Origin: Sphingomonadales bacterium
GTDB lineage: Bacteria; Pseudomonadota; Alphaproteobacteria; Sphingomonadales; Sphingomonadaceae
DNA length: 32,976 bases
Assembly: GCA_017309275.1 (NCBI GenBank)
Contig: JAFKLT010000080.1
Span: 1-32,976, forward strand
Direction of reading: 5' to 3'
Each line of letters starts with the position of its first letter. The stretch's first letter is position 1. This document shows, in pieces, positions 25,805 to 32,976 of the stretch. The notes beneath the pieces were generated by a model, which did no database searches, had not been told where the DNA came from, and worked only from the letters and a program-made list of their open reading frames with translations. The position numbers and the translations under genes are program-made.

Positions 25805-26728
25805 ATGAGTGAAGCCGCCATCCGCATCGACGCCGTCTCGAAACTTTATGCCGGGGGCAAGCAGGCGCTCGACAATGTCAGCTTCGACGTACCGCGCGGT
25901 CAGATTTTCGGCCTTCTCGGGCCGAACGGCGCGGGCAAGTCGACGCTGATCAACATCCTGGCGGGGCTGGTCAACAAGACGGCCGGGCATGCGAGCATCT
26001 GGGGCTTCGACATCGACTCCGATCCCCGGAACGCGAAATATTCGATCGGCATCGTGCCGCAGGAGATCGTCTTCGATCCCTTTTTCACGCCATTCGAGAC
26101 GCTGGAGAATCAGGCGGGCCTTTACGGCGTGCCGAAGGACAAGCGGATTTCCGACGCGCTCCTCGCCGCGGTGCACCTCAGCGACAAGCGCGATGCCTAT
26201 GCGCGCACGCTCTCGGGCGGCATGAAGCGCCGCCTGCTGGTTGCGAAGGCGATGGTGCATTCGCCGCCGATCATCGTGCTCGACGAACCGACGGCGGGCG
26301 TCGACATCGAATTGCGCCCGCAGCTTTGGGAATATGTCCAGTCGCTCAACGATCGCGGCGTCACCGTCGTGCTGACGACGCATTATCTGGAAGAGGCCGA
26401 GGAGCTTTGCGATCGCATCGCGATCATCAACCACGGCAAGCTGATCGCGAACAAGCCGACACGCGAACTGGTCGACATGGCGCGCGAGAAGATCGTTGTC
26501 GTGACGCTCGATCAGGATATCGCCGTGCTGCCGTCGCATCCCGCCTTCGACAAGATCGAGCGCGAGGGCGAACGCGGGCTTGCCATCAGCTATAACAAGG
26601 ACCGGATGAACGCGGGCGAGGTACTCGCCGCGGTCAATGCGATGGGCCATGGCATCGTCGACGTCTCGACGCGCGAGGCCGACCTTGAGGATGTGTTCCT
26701 CAACCTGACCCGCGCGGCGAATGGCTGA
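25805..26728 (+). CDS. ABC transporter ATP-binding protein
   Basis: A 307-residue ABC ATPase. Walker A G-P-N-G-A-G-K-S-T is at 39-47, the Q-loop Gln at 86, the signature L-S-G-G-M at 136-140, Walker B I-I-V-L-D-E-P at 156-162 and the H-loop His at 193. The C-terminal extension after about residue 220 is typical of multidrug or ABC-2 type exporters (YadG-like subfamily). The expected ABC-2 permease is not adjacent, because the next gene is on the other strand. The start at 25805 is preferred because of GGAGG about 6 nt upstream. The transported substrate cannot be told. Confidence 0.93.
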   Translation: MSEAAIRIDAVSKLYAGGKQALDNVSFDVPRGQIFGLLGPNGAGKSTLINILAGLVNKTAGHASIWGFDIDSDPRNAKYSIGIVPQEIVFDPFFTPFETLENQAGLYGVPKDKRISDALLAAVHLSDKRDAYARTLSGGMKRRLLVAKAMVHSPPIIVLDEPTAGVDIELRPQLWEYVQSLNDRGVTVVLTTHYLEEAEELCDRIAIINHGKLIANKPTRELVDMAREKIVVVTLDQDIAVLPSHPAFDKIEREGERGLAISYNKDRMNAGEVLAAVNAMGHGIVDVSTREADLEDVFLNLTRAANG

Positions 26729-26743
26729 AGGCTCGCCGAACCC

Positions 26744-27580
26744 CTAGCGGCCGATTGCCTTTCGCGTCAGGCGCGCGGCGACCCCGAAATGGTCGGACGG
26801 ATATTCGCCGTCCGTCGCCTCGCTGCCGATAACTTGCGCGGCAGCGACGGTGAAGTGTGCTGAGTCGGCGAAGATATGATCGATCACGCGCAGCGGGTGG
26901 CCGCGCGCGGGATTGAGCGTGGTCGGCGCGGCCCCCGCGGGCAGCGCCGAGGTGAAGCGCGGCGGCGCCATCGCCGCGAGCCCCGGATCGTCGAGCGGCG
27001 CGTTGAAATCGCCCATGATCACGAGCGGCGTGCCGTCCTGCGGCAGCCAGGCGAACAGGTCGGCGATCTGCTGCGCGCGCACCGCGCCGGCCTCGGGCTG
27101 CCAGGCGAGATGCGCCGTCACGACGTCGACCGGGCCGTTCGCGGTGCGGACGCGTACGCGGATCGCGGTGCGATAGTCCGACAAGGGCTCCAGCTTGCGG
27201 CGCGCGACCTCGATCACCGGCAGCCGCGTCAGGATCGCATTGCCATAGCGGCGCGGCGCGCCCTCGGGCTCGACCGCGACGAAATGGACCGCGGGATAGC
27301 CGAGGTCGCGCGCGATGGTTTCGGCCTGGTTCGGCAGGTCCTTGCCCGAATCCTCCAGCACCTCCTGCAACGCGATGACGTCGGCGTCGGCGGCGCGCAG
27401 CGCGGCGACGAGCAGTGGGAGCCGGGCGGGCCAGTTGCCGCCGGCGTCGTGCCAGATGTTGAAGGTCGCGACACCGATGCCGCGCCCCGCGCCCGCACCG
27501 ATACGATGCGCGCAGGCGGCGAGCGGTAGCACCGCCATTCCGGCCAGCAGCGTGCGCCGGCCAAGTTTCGCTTTGAGCAT
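26744..27580 (-). CDS. EEP-family hydrolase, probable Tat-exported lipoprotein
   Basis: A 278-residue protein of the endonuclease/exonuclease/phosphatase fold: T-F-N-I-W near residue 40, D-V-I-A-L-Q-E-V, V-T-A-H-L-A-W, I-M-G-D-F-N-A-P and a final S-D-H-F-G-V-A-A-R-L. The N-terminus has a twin arginine (R8-R9 followed by T-L-L-A-G) and a lipobox P-L-A-A-C with Cys23, so a membrane-anchored periplasmic lipoprotein exported by Tat is likely. This differs from the cytoplasmic EEP protein at 18376. The start ATG 27580 fits the signal; the longer open frame upstream overlaps nadB antisense and is rejected. It shares a 72-nt divergent spacer with nadB. Confidence 0.88.
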   Translation of the reverse strand: MLKAKLGRRTLLAGMAVLPLAACAHRIGAGAGRGIGVATFNIWHDAGGNWPARLPLLVAALRAADADVIALQEVLEDSGKDLPNQAETIARDLGYPAVHFVAVEPEGAPRRYGNAILTRLPVIEVARRKLEPLSDYRTAIRVRVRTANGPVDVVTAHLAWQPEAGAVRAQQIADLFAWLPQDGTPLVIMGDFNAPLDDPGLAAMAPPRFTSALPAGAAPTTLNPARGHPLRVIDHIFADSAHFTVAAAQVIGSEATDGEYPSDHFGVAARLTRKAIGR

Positions 27581-27613
27581 CCCGATATTTTCCCGTCGCT
27601 GGCGTCGTCGAAC

Positions 27614-27648
27614 CCTCTGTTGCACGCCGCGTTGCTGTGCAACAGAGG
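27614..27648 (+). promoter_or_regulatory. 12-bp inverted repeat containing the nadB ribosome site
   Basis: CCTCTGTTGCAC (27614-27625) and GTGCAACAGAGG (27637-27648) are perfectly complementary with an 11-nt spacer. The right arm contains the nadB Shine-Dalgarno AGAGG, and ATG 27653 follows 4 nt later. In RNA the stem would hide the ribosome site; in DNA the dyad would suit a dimeric repressor. It sits between nadB and the divergent EEP gene. Confidence 0.6.
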
Positions 27649-27652
27649 CGCG

Positions 27653-29230
27653 ATGAGTGAATACGACATCATCATCGTGGGATCGGGCGCGGCCGGGCTG
27701 ACCGCGGCGATCGCGCTCGCCGACCATTGCCGCGTGCTCGTGCTCGCGAAGGGCGAGCTTACCGGCGGCTCGACGGCCTGGGCGCAGGGCGGCATCGCGG
27801 CGGTGCTCGACGCGGGCGACACGTTCGAGAATCATATCGAGGACACGATGGTCGCGGGCGCGGGGCTCAACCGGCGCGAGACGGTCGAATTCGTCGTCGA
27901 GAACGCGCCGCATGCGATCGAGCGGCTGATCGAGATGGGCGTGCCCTTCAACAAGGAGGCCGAGGCGCTTCACCTGACGCGCGAGGGCGGGCATTCGCAC
28001 CGCCGCATCGTCCATGTCGACGACGCGACCGGGTGGGCGGTGCAGGCGGCGCTGCTGAAGACGGCAGAGGCGCATGCGAACATCACGCTGTTGCCGGGCC
28101 AGGCGTGCATCGACCTGATCACCGGTCGGCACGAGGAACGCTATTCGGGATCGGGCCGCGTCTGGGGCGTCTATGCGCTCGACGAGAGCACGGGGACGGT
28201 GCACGCGCATGTCGGTCGCGCGACGATCCTCGCGAGCGGCGGCGCCGGGCGCGTCTATCAATTTTCCACCGCGCCGCGGGGCGCGACGGGTGACGGGATC
28301 GCGATGGCGTGGCGCGCGGGCGCCCGCGTCTCCAACATGGAGATGATGCAGTTCCACCCGACCTGCCTCTATAATCTGGAGGTCAAGAATTTCCTGATTA
28401 CGGAGGCGGTGCGCGGCGAGGGCGGCATATTGAAGCACCCGGTCACCGGGCACCGCTATATGCCCGATTATGACGAACGCGCCGAACTGGCCCCGCGCGA
28501 CGTCGTCGCACGCGCGAACGACGATCAGATCAAGCGCTCGGGCCTGGACTTCGTCCACCTCGACATCAGCCACAAGGACCCCGATTTCGTCGCGGGCCAT
28601 TTCCCGAACATCTATGAAAAGCTGCTGACGCTGGGCATCGACATGACGAAGCAGCCGATCCCGGTCGTGCCCGCGCAGCATTACACCTGTGGCGGCATAT
28701 TGATCGACCTGGCCGGGCGCACCGACCTGCCCGGCCTATATGCCGCGGGCGAGTGCACCGAAAGCGGGTTGCACGGCGCGAACCGCCTGGCGTCGAACAG
28801 CCTGCTCGAATGTTTCGTCTTCGGCGAGGCGGCGGCGAAGGATATCATCGCGCGCTGGGACCAGCTCGACGCGCCGCCGCCGATCCGGCCGTGGGACGAA
28901 AGCCGCGTGACCGATTCGGACGAAGAGGTGGTGATCAAGCAGAACTGGACCGAAATCCGACGCTTCATGTGGAATTATGTCGGTATCGTGCGCACGACCA
29001 AGCGGCTGGAGCGCGCGCAGCACCGGATCAAGATGATGACCGGCGAGATCGAGGATTATTACGGCCATTTCCGCGTCACGACCGATCTGATCGAACTGCG
29101 TAACCTGCTGCAATGCGCCGACCTGATCGTGAAGAGCGCGCTGCACCGCAAGGAAAGCCGCGGGCTGCACTATACGCTCGATTATCCCGCCTTGCTGCCG
29201 GAGGCGGTCGACACGGTGCTGGTGCCCTGA
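27653..29230 (+). CDS. nadB: L-aspartate oxidase (NAD biosynthesis)
   Basis: A 525-residue FAD enzyme that oxidises L-aspartate to iminoaspartate, the first step of quinolinate and NAD synthesis. The FAD motif G-S-G-A-A-G is at 10-15. Family segments H-L-T-R-E-G-G-H-S-H-R-R, F-H-P-T-C-L-Y, E-A-V-R-G-E-G-G and Y-T-C-G-G are present, as is the G-L-H-G-A-N-R-L-A-S-N-S-L-L-E stretch near the active site. The same flavoprotein family includes fumarate reductase, but the H-S-H-R-R and length favour NadB. nadA and nadC are not next to it. AGAGG upstream supports ATG 27653, and this site lies in an inverted repeat that may control expression. Confidence 0.94.
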   Translation: MSEYDIIIVGSGAAGLTAAIALADHCRVLVLAKGELTGGSTAWAQGGIAAVLDAGDTFENHIEDTMVAGAGLNRRETVEFVVENAPHAIERLIEMGVPFNKEAEALHLTREGGHSHRRIVHVDDATGWAVQAALLKTAEAHANITLLPGQACIDLITGRHEERYSGSGRVWGVYALDESTGTVHAHVGRATILASGGAGRVYQFSTAPRGATGDGIAMAWRAGARVSNMEMMQFHPTCLYNLEVKNFLITEAVRGEGGILKHPVTGHRYMPDYDERAELAPRDVVARANDDQIKRSGLDFVHLDISHKDPDFVAGHFPNIYEKLLTLGIDMTKQPIPVVPAQHYTCGGILIDLAGRTDLPGLYAAGECTESGLHGANRLASNSLLECFVFGEAAAKDIIARWDQLDAPPPIRPWDESRVTDSDEEVVIKQNWTEIRRFMWNYVGIVRTTKRLERAQHRIKMMTGEIEDYYGHFRVTTDLIELRNLLQCADLIVKSALHRKESRGLHYTLDYPALLPEAVDTVLVP

Positions 29231-29239
29231 ACGGCGAAT

Positions 29240-29275
29240 GGGTGCGCCGCGGGACCGGTTTCCCGCGGCGCACCC
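29240..29275. terminator. 15-bp perfect hairpin after nadB
   Basis: GGGTGCGCCGCGGGA (29240-29254) pairs fully with TCCCGCGGCGCACCC (29261-29275) across a 6-nt loop, giving a very stable stem between the convergent nadB and the small membrane protein gene. There is no T-tract on either side, so this is a terminator-like structure rather than a standard intrinsic terminator. Confidence 0.6.
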
Positions 29276-29297
29276 GTCCCGGCGGGCGTCCGATCCC

Positions 29298-29732
29298 CTA
29301 AAGTGTCGCGACGATCGCCGCGACGACCAGGCCCCACGCCAGGATCAGGACGGGCAGCATCAGCACCTGTGCGACTGCCCCCGCACCGCCGAGGTGCCCC
29401 GTGTGCGTCACCACGCCGTCGTGCATGAAGCGGCTCCAGCTCGGCGGCTTTGCGCCATGATCGGGCTTCATGCGCACCCACATCGCGGGGGTGCCGAACG
29501 CCATGATGATATAGATCGAAAAGATCGCCATCGGGATCGCCAGCCCCTTGTCGGCGAAAGTCGCGGCCATCACGCCCAGAAAGGCGAAATAGAGCGCGAC
29601 CGTCGCGGCAAACAGCCCGGTCGGCAGGTCGAAGCTGCGGACGACCCGAACGCTGTGGTCGGGCAGGATGGCGGCGAGCGGTGCAGGCGCATCGACACGC
29701 TGAAAGGCGGCGGCGGGAATATGCTTGCTCAT
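29298..29732 (-). CDS. Small membrane protein of unknown function
   Basis: A 144-residue protein I do not recognise. An N-terminal soluble stretch of about 35 residues precedes three hydrophobic helices: roughly 39-60 (L-F-A-A-T-V-A-L-Y-F-A-F-L-G-V), 64-87 (A-I-P-M-A-I-F-S-I-Y-I-I-M-A-F-G) and 118-144 (V-A-Q-V-L-M-L-P-V-L-I-L-A-W-G-L). A loop between the last two helices contains two histidines and a tryptophan. It is likely an inner-membrane protein. It is convergent with nadB and lies 79 nt downstream of the chimeric gene on the same strand. Confidence 0.78.
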   Translation of the reverse strand: MSKHIPAAAFQRVDAPAPLAAILPDHSVRVVRSFDLPTGLFAATVALYFAFLGVMAATFADKGLAIPMAIFSIYIIMAFGTPAMWVRMKPDHGAKPPSWSRFMHDGVVTHTGHLGGAGAVAQVLMLPVLILAWGLVVAAIVATL

Positions 29733-29811
29733 GATCGGGCTCCTTCGATGAGCCCGTCATGCGCCGATTCGTCGCCTCAAGCTTTGACGTCGATCAACAA
29801 GCGTGCGTGGC

Positions 29812-31062
29812 TCAGCCGCCGATGCCGAGCAGCCGCCCGACGAAGATCAGCGCGATCCCGCCGATGATCGAGGCAAGGCAGCCCGCGCGATTGAAATCGG
29901 CCTGGCCGCGCGTGGTCACCAGTCCGGCGAGCAGCGAGCCGCCGATGCCGAGCAGGATCGTGGCGATCCATCCCATCTGCACCGCGCCGGGACCGGTTTG
30001 CGGTGGCGTCGACCACTTAAGGTAGTCGGCATGAAGCTGCTTCGTCTGTTCGGCCCATGCCGGAGCTGTCTTCGGCTTGCGGCTCGAGAAGGCTTGGGCA
30101 AAGGCTGCGGGCGAGGCATTGATGGCAAGCGTCGGACGATAGACGCGGCCAAGTTCGCTGGTATCTGGATGAATGTGGACAAGCTGCTGATCGGGATACG
30201 GGCTCTTGAGCAGCGTGTAGTCCGATGACGGCATCTCGCCGAAGCGGCCGCCGACGAGCAGGACGAGATCGGAGCCCTTGATGTAGTCGCCGAGCTTCGG
30301 GTTGATGCCGATGCCGACATCGCCGGCATAGTTCTCGTCAAGATGGTCGAACAGCATCTGGCGGCGGAACTCGACGCCGACAGGCAGCGACCAGTTGCGG
30401 GCGATTTCTTGCATGTCCGCTACGGCCTGTTCGCCCCATCGGGTGCCGCCGAGAATGGCGATAGGGCGCTTGGCCTTGGCAAGCAGCGTTTCGAACTGGG
30501 CAAGCTCGGCTTCGCCGGGCCGGGTCTCGACCGGAGCCGAAGGCAGCGCTGCAGGTGCGTCGACGAGGCTGGTCAACATGTCTTCCGGCAAGGCGATGAC
30601 GACCGGGCCGGGGCGGCCGGAGGTCGCTACCGAGAAAGCACGGGTTAGGATTTCGGGGATGCGGGCAGCATCCTCGATCTCCGTCGCCCATTTTGCGATA
30701 GGGCCGAAGAAGGCGCGGTAGTCCACTTCCTGGAAGGCTTCGCGCTCGCGGGCCTTCTGGGCGATTTGGCCGATGAACAGGATCATCGGGATGGAATCCT
30801 GGCGGGCAATATGAATGCCCGGCGAGGCGTTGGTTGCGCCGGGTCCGCGGGTGACGAAGCAGATGCCGGGTTTGCCGGTGAGGCGGCCGTGGCAGTCAGC
30901 CATCATCGCTGCGCCGCCTTCCTGCCGGCAGACGACGGTTTCGATCTTCGAATCGTGCAGCGCATCGAGGACGGCGAGATAGGATTCGCCCGGCACGCAG
31001 AACACGCGGTTGACGCCGTTGGCTTCCAGAGCGTCGACGATCAGTTGTCCGCCGGTTTTCAT
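29812..31062 (-). pseudogene. Truncated TPP-dependent enzyme fused to the C-terminal half of a GlsB/YeaQ-type protein
   Basis: A 416-residue open frame made of two unrelated parts. Residues 1 to about 363 are the N-terminal pyrimidine-binding domain (catalytic Glu48 in C-R-Q-E-G-G-A-A-M-M-A) and central domain of an acetolactate-synthase-like TPP enzyme, as far as G-P-G-A-V-Q-M. The C-terminal domain that holds the G-D-G...N-N diphosphate/Mg motif is absent. From G364 the sequence becomes hydrophobic, with G-W-I-A-T-I-L-L-G-I-G-G-S-L-L-A-G-L and S-I-I-G-G-I-A-L-I-F-V-G-R-L-L-G. This is the C-terminal part of a GlsB/YeaQ/YmgE transglycosylase-associated membrane protein that lacks its first helix. 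Neither half should be functional as a full enzyme or membrane protein. The junction is near 29970-29976. The start overlaps the CoA transferase stop (ATGA). Confidence 0.85.
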
Positions 31063-32231
31063 GATTTCGTCTGCTCCAGTTCGGCAAGGATTTCTCTGGT
31101 GTGCTCGCCAAGCCGGGGCGAGGGGCGATTGTAGGTCAGCGGCGTCTCAGACAAAACGATGGGGGCACGCACGGACGGCAAAGCGTTGTCGTCGCCGTCG
31201 TCGAGATCGAGGCGCATGCCGCGCGCGACGACCTGCGGGTCGGCGAAGGTCTGGCCGATGTCGTTGATGGGGCTGGCCGGCACATGCGCTTTTTCCAGCG
31301 CCGCGAGAATGTCGTCGCGTTTGCGGTCGGCAAGGGCTTCGACCATGTGGTCGTGCAGGGCGACGCGGTTGGCGACGCGGGCCGAATTGTTGATGAAGGC
31401 CGGGTCGTCGGCCAGATCCTCGCGGCCGATGATGGCGCAGAATTTGCGGAACTGGTTGTCGTTGCCGGTGGCGAGGATGAAGTGACCGTCCTTGACCGGC
31501 AAAACCTCGTATGGCGCGATGTTGGGATGCGCATTGCCCATCCGCGTCGGTGGCGTGCCTGAGACGAGATAGTTCAGGTTCTGGTTGGCGAGGACCGAAA
31601 CCTGGGCATCGAACAGCGCCATGTCGACATGCTGGCCTTGCCCGGTCGCCTCGGCATGGCGAAGCGCTGCCTGGATGGCGATGACGGAATAGAGGCCGGT
31701 GAAGATGTCGGTGACGGCGACGCCGACCTTTTGCGGCTCGCCATCGGCGGCACCGGTGATCGACATCAGGCCGGACATGCCCTGCACGATGAAGTCGTAG
31801 CCGGCGCGCGGCGCATACGGCCCGTTCTGGCCGAAGCCGGTGATGGAGCAGTAGACGAGGCGTGGGTTCACGGCCTTCAGGCTCTCGTAGTCGAGGCCGT
31901 ATTTCTTGAGGCCGCCGAGCTTGAAGTTCTCGATCAAGACATCGGCGCCGGCGGCGAGCTTGCGGATGGTCTCAGCACCTTCCGGGGTCGAGAAGTCGAC
32001 GACGATGGAGCGCTTGCCGCGATTGCAGGAATGGTAATAGGCGGCGGAGAGGTTTTCGCCGTCCTTGCCGGTGACGAAGGGCGGCCCCCATTTGCGGGTA
32101 TCGTCGCCGTCGGGGCTTTCCACCTTGATGACGTCGGCACCCAGATCGGCCAGCAACTGCCCGGCCCAAGGACCGGCGAGGATGCGGGCAAGTTCAATTA
32201 CGCGGACGCCTTTGAGCGGAGCTTCGGTCAT
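31059..32231 (-). CDS. CaiB/BaiF-type (class III) CoA transferase
   Basis: A 390-residue class III CoA transferase. It begins L-K-G-V-R-V-I-E-L-A-R-I-L-A-G-P, continues with L-L-A-D-L-G-A-D-V-I-K-V-E and the N-R-G-K-R-S-I segment, and has the G-Y-D-F-I-V-Q-G-M-S-G motif whose Asp (about 146) corresponds to the catalytic Asp of the family. It moves CoA from one acid to another, but the substrate acids are unknown. It overlaps the TPP-enzyme gene by 4 nt and lies 93 nt downstream of the hydrolase gene. In intact form the operon would couple CoA transfer to a TPP-dependent lyase or decarboxylase. Start ATG 32231 is chosen because the family sequence begins there; the open frame goes on upstream without support. 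Confidence 0.92.
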   Translation of the reverse strand: MTEAPLKGVRVIELARILAGPWAGQLLADLGADVIKVESPDGDDTRKWGPPFVTGKDGENLSAAYYHSCNRGKRSIVVDFSTPEGAETIRKLAAGADVLIENFKLGGLKKYGLDYESLKAVNPRLVYCSITGFGQNGPYAPRAGYDFIVQGMSGLMSITGAADGEPQKVGVAVTDIFTGLYSVIAIQAALRHAEATGQGQHVDMALFDAQVSVLANQNLNYLVSGTPPTRMGNAHPNIAPYEVLPVKDGHFILATGNDNQFRKFCAIIGREDLADDPAFINNSARVANRVALHDHMVEALADRKRDDILAALEKAHVPASPINDIGQTFADPQVVARGMRLDLDDGDDNALPSVRAPIVLSETPLTYNRPSPRLGEHTREILAELEQTKS

Positions 32232-32324
32232 GGATTTCTGCGCCGTTGGTCGAGAGGATAGACGTGCTCTACCAACCCGTAGTGGCGATGTCACGGACCT
32301 TGCGCTGGGCCAGCAGCGGAGGCG

Positions 32325-32976
32325 CTATTTCAGCACGCCATCCAGCCATGCGGCGAAGTCGGCCATGACCTGATCGCGGTTGATCTCGTTCAAGCTTTCG
32401 TGCCGTGTTTGCGGGTAAATGGTTGAAACGAGATTCGAAAAGCCCATCCGGCGCATGCGCTTGGCCAGATGCTCGACCGCCTTGCCGCCGTCGGTCGCGG
32501 GGTCGTTCTCACCGCCGACGAGATTAAACGGCAGGGCCTTGCGGACGGCGGCAAAGTTGGCGTCGTCTGCTCCATCGAAGATGAAGCCGAACAGGTCGCG
32601 CCACAGCGATACCGAAGCTGGCCACCCGCAGAGCGGGTCGGCGATGTATTTGTCGACTTCGGCGGAATCGCGAGACAGCCAGTCGAACAAGGTTCGGTGG
32701 CCGGCAATCTTGCGGCCCCATGCGCCGAACGTCAAGCGCGGCAAGAGCTGTGACGGGACATCAGAGCCGAGCCGGAAGCGCTCCCAGGCGAGGATGGCGA
32801 GTGCGGCGCGACCGGGCAGGCCGGCGGTGAAGTTGGCGTTCCACACTGCGGCGGCGTGGATGCGCGCGGAATGCCGGAGCACGAAGTTGAGCGCAATGAG
32901 GCCGCCCATGGAATGGCCGAAGGCGATGACAGGCAGGCCCGGATGGCTTTTCGCGATGAGGTCGTGGACGGCGACA
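32325..32976 (-). CDS. Alpha/beta hydrolase (serine aminopeptidase S33/monoacylglycerol lipase type), partial
   Basis: The gene enters from beyond the right edge, so its 5' part is missing. The last 217 residues are visible. Near the window edge the nucleophile elbow is G-H-S-M-G-G-L (G-x-S-x-G), preceded by a strand V-I-A-F. Further on N-L-V-G-G-E-N-D-P-A holds the acid residue and T-R-H-E-S-L-N-E the catalytic His. This order fits lysophospholipase/monoacylglycerol lipase-like hydrolases (S33-type). An internal ATG at 32909 is not the start, since the elbow begins before it. It is the first of three genes on the same strand with the CoA transferase and the TPP enzyme. Substrate is unknown. 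Confidence 0.88.
   Translation of the reverse strand, partial: VAVHDLIAKSHPGLPVIAFGHSMGGLIALNFVLRHSARIHAAAVWNANFTAGLPGRAALAILAWERFRLGSDVPSQLLPRLTFGAWGRKIAGHRTLFDWLSRDSAEVDKYIADPLCGWPASVSLWRDLFGFIFDGADDANFAAVRKALPFNLVGGENDPATDGGKAVEHLAKRMRRMGFSNLVSTIYPQTRHESLNEINRDQVMADFAAWLDGVLK

Noticed and set aside
27581-28681. Long upstream extension of the EEP lipoprotein frame, antisense to nadB
   Set aside because: The Tat/lipoprotein signal begins at 27580, and the extension overlaps nadB, which is unmistakable.
29812-29976. Reading the hydrophobic tail as a normal C-terminus of the TPP enzyme
   Set aside because: TPP enzymes of this family end with a soluble catalytic domain with a G-D-G...N-N motif. 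The tail here has the glycine-rich helix pattern of GlsB-type proteins.

Overview
The window is GC-rich, densely coded DNA. Its gene families (TonB-dependent receptor, DUF4402 proteins, zf-CHCC protein, sterol-desaturase-family oxidases, membrane-anchored AraC regulator) point to an alphaproteobacterium of the Sphingomonadaceae, probably Sphingopyxis or a close relative. This placement is inferred from gene content and protein style, since no rRNA or tRNA is present. I recognise no tRNA, rRNA, CRISPR array, prophage or insertion sequence.

Layout, left part (1-12000, mostly + strand). A LysR-type regulator fragment diverges from an SDR oxidoreductase. These are followed by a YbaL-like cation:proton antiporter, a nitronate monooxygenase-like flavoprotein, a RecQ helicase and an AraC regulator with a membrane domain that carries an exact 75-bp tandem duplication. 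Next come two histidine-box (sterol desaturase family) membrane oxidases flanking three small genes (secreted unknown, rhodanese-like TIGR01244 protein, membrane-anchored unknown), then a GMC oxidoreductase.

Middle (12000-25700). A regulator made of two HxlR-like winged helices diverges from a VOC protein and a lipocalin-like secreted protein. A long minus-strand series follows. It contains a TonB-dependent receptor, glnK-amt behind a clear sigma-54 promoter, a small operon (DUF924, PPOX flavoprotein, DUF2007, EEP nuclease), two exported proteins, tldD with a coupled small gene, and two DUF4402 secreted proteins flanking a zf-CHCC protein.

Right part (25800-29800). An ABC ATPase without a visible permease is followed by a lipoprotein EEP hydrolase that diverges from nadB (L-aspartate oxidase). 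The nadB ribosome binding site lies in one arm of a perfect 12-bp inverted repeat. A small membrane protein follows.

Far right (about 29970-32976). An operon of alpha/beta hydrolase, CaiB-type CoA transferase and a TPP-dependent enzyme ends abruptly. The TPP enzyme has lost its C-terminal catalytic domain and is fused in frame to the C-terminal half of a GlsB/YeaQ-type membrane protein. This looks like one edge of an acquired segment that broke both genes, or else an assembly joint. It is the strongest anomaly in the window. I did not find a convincing new defence or mobile system.
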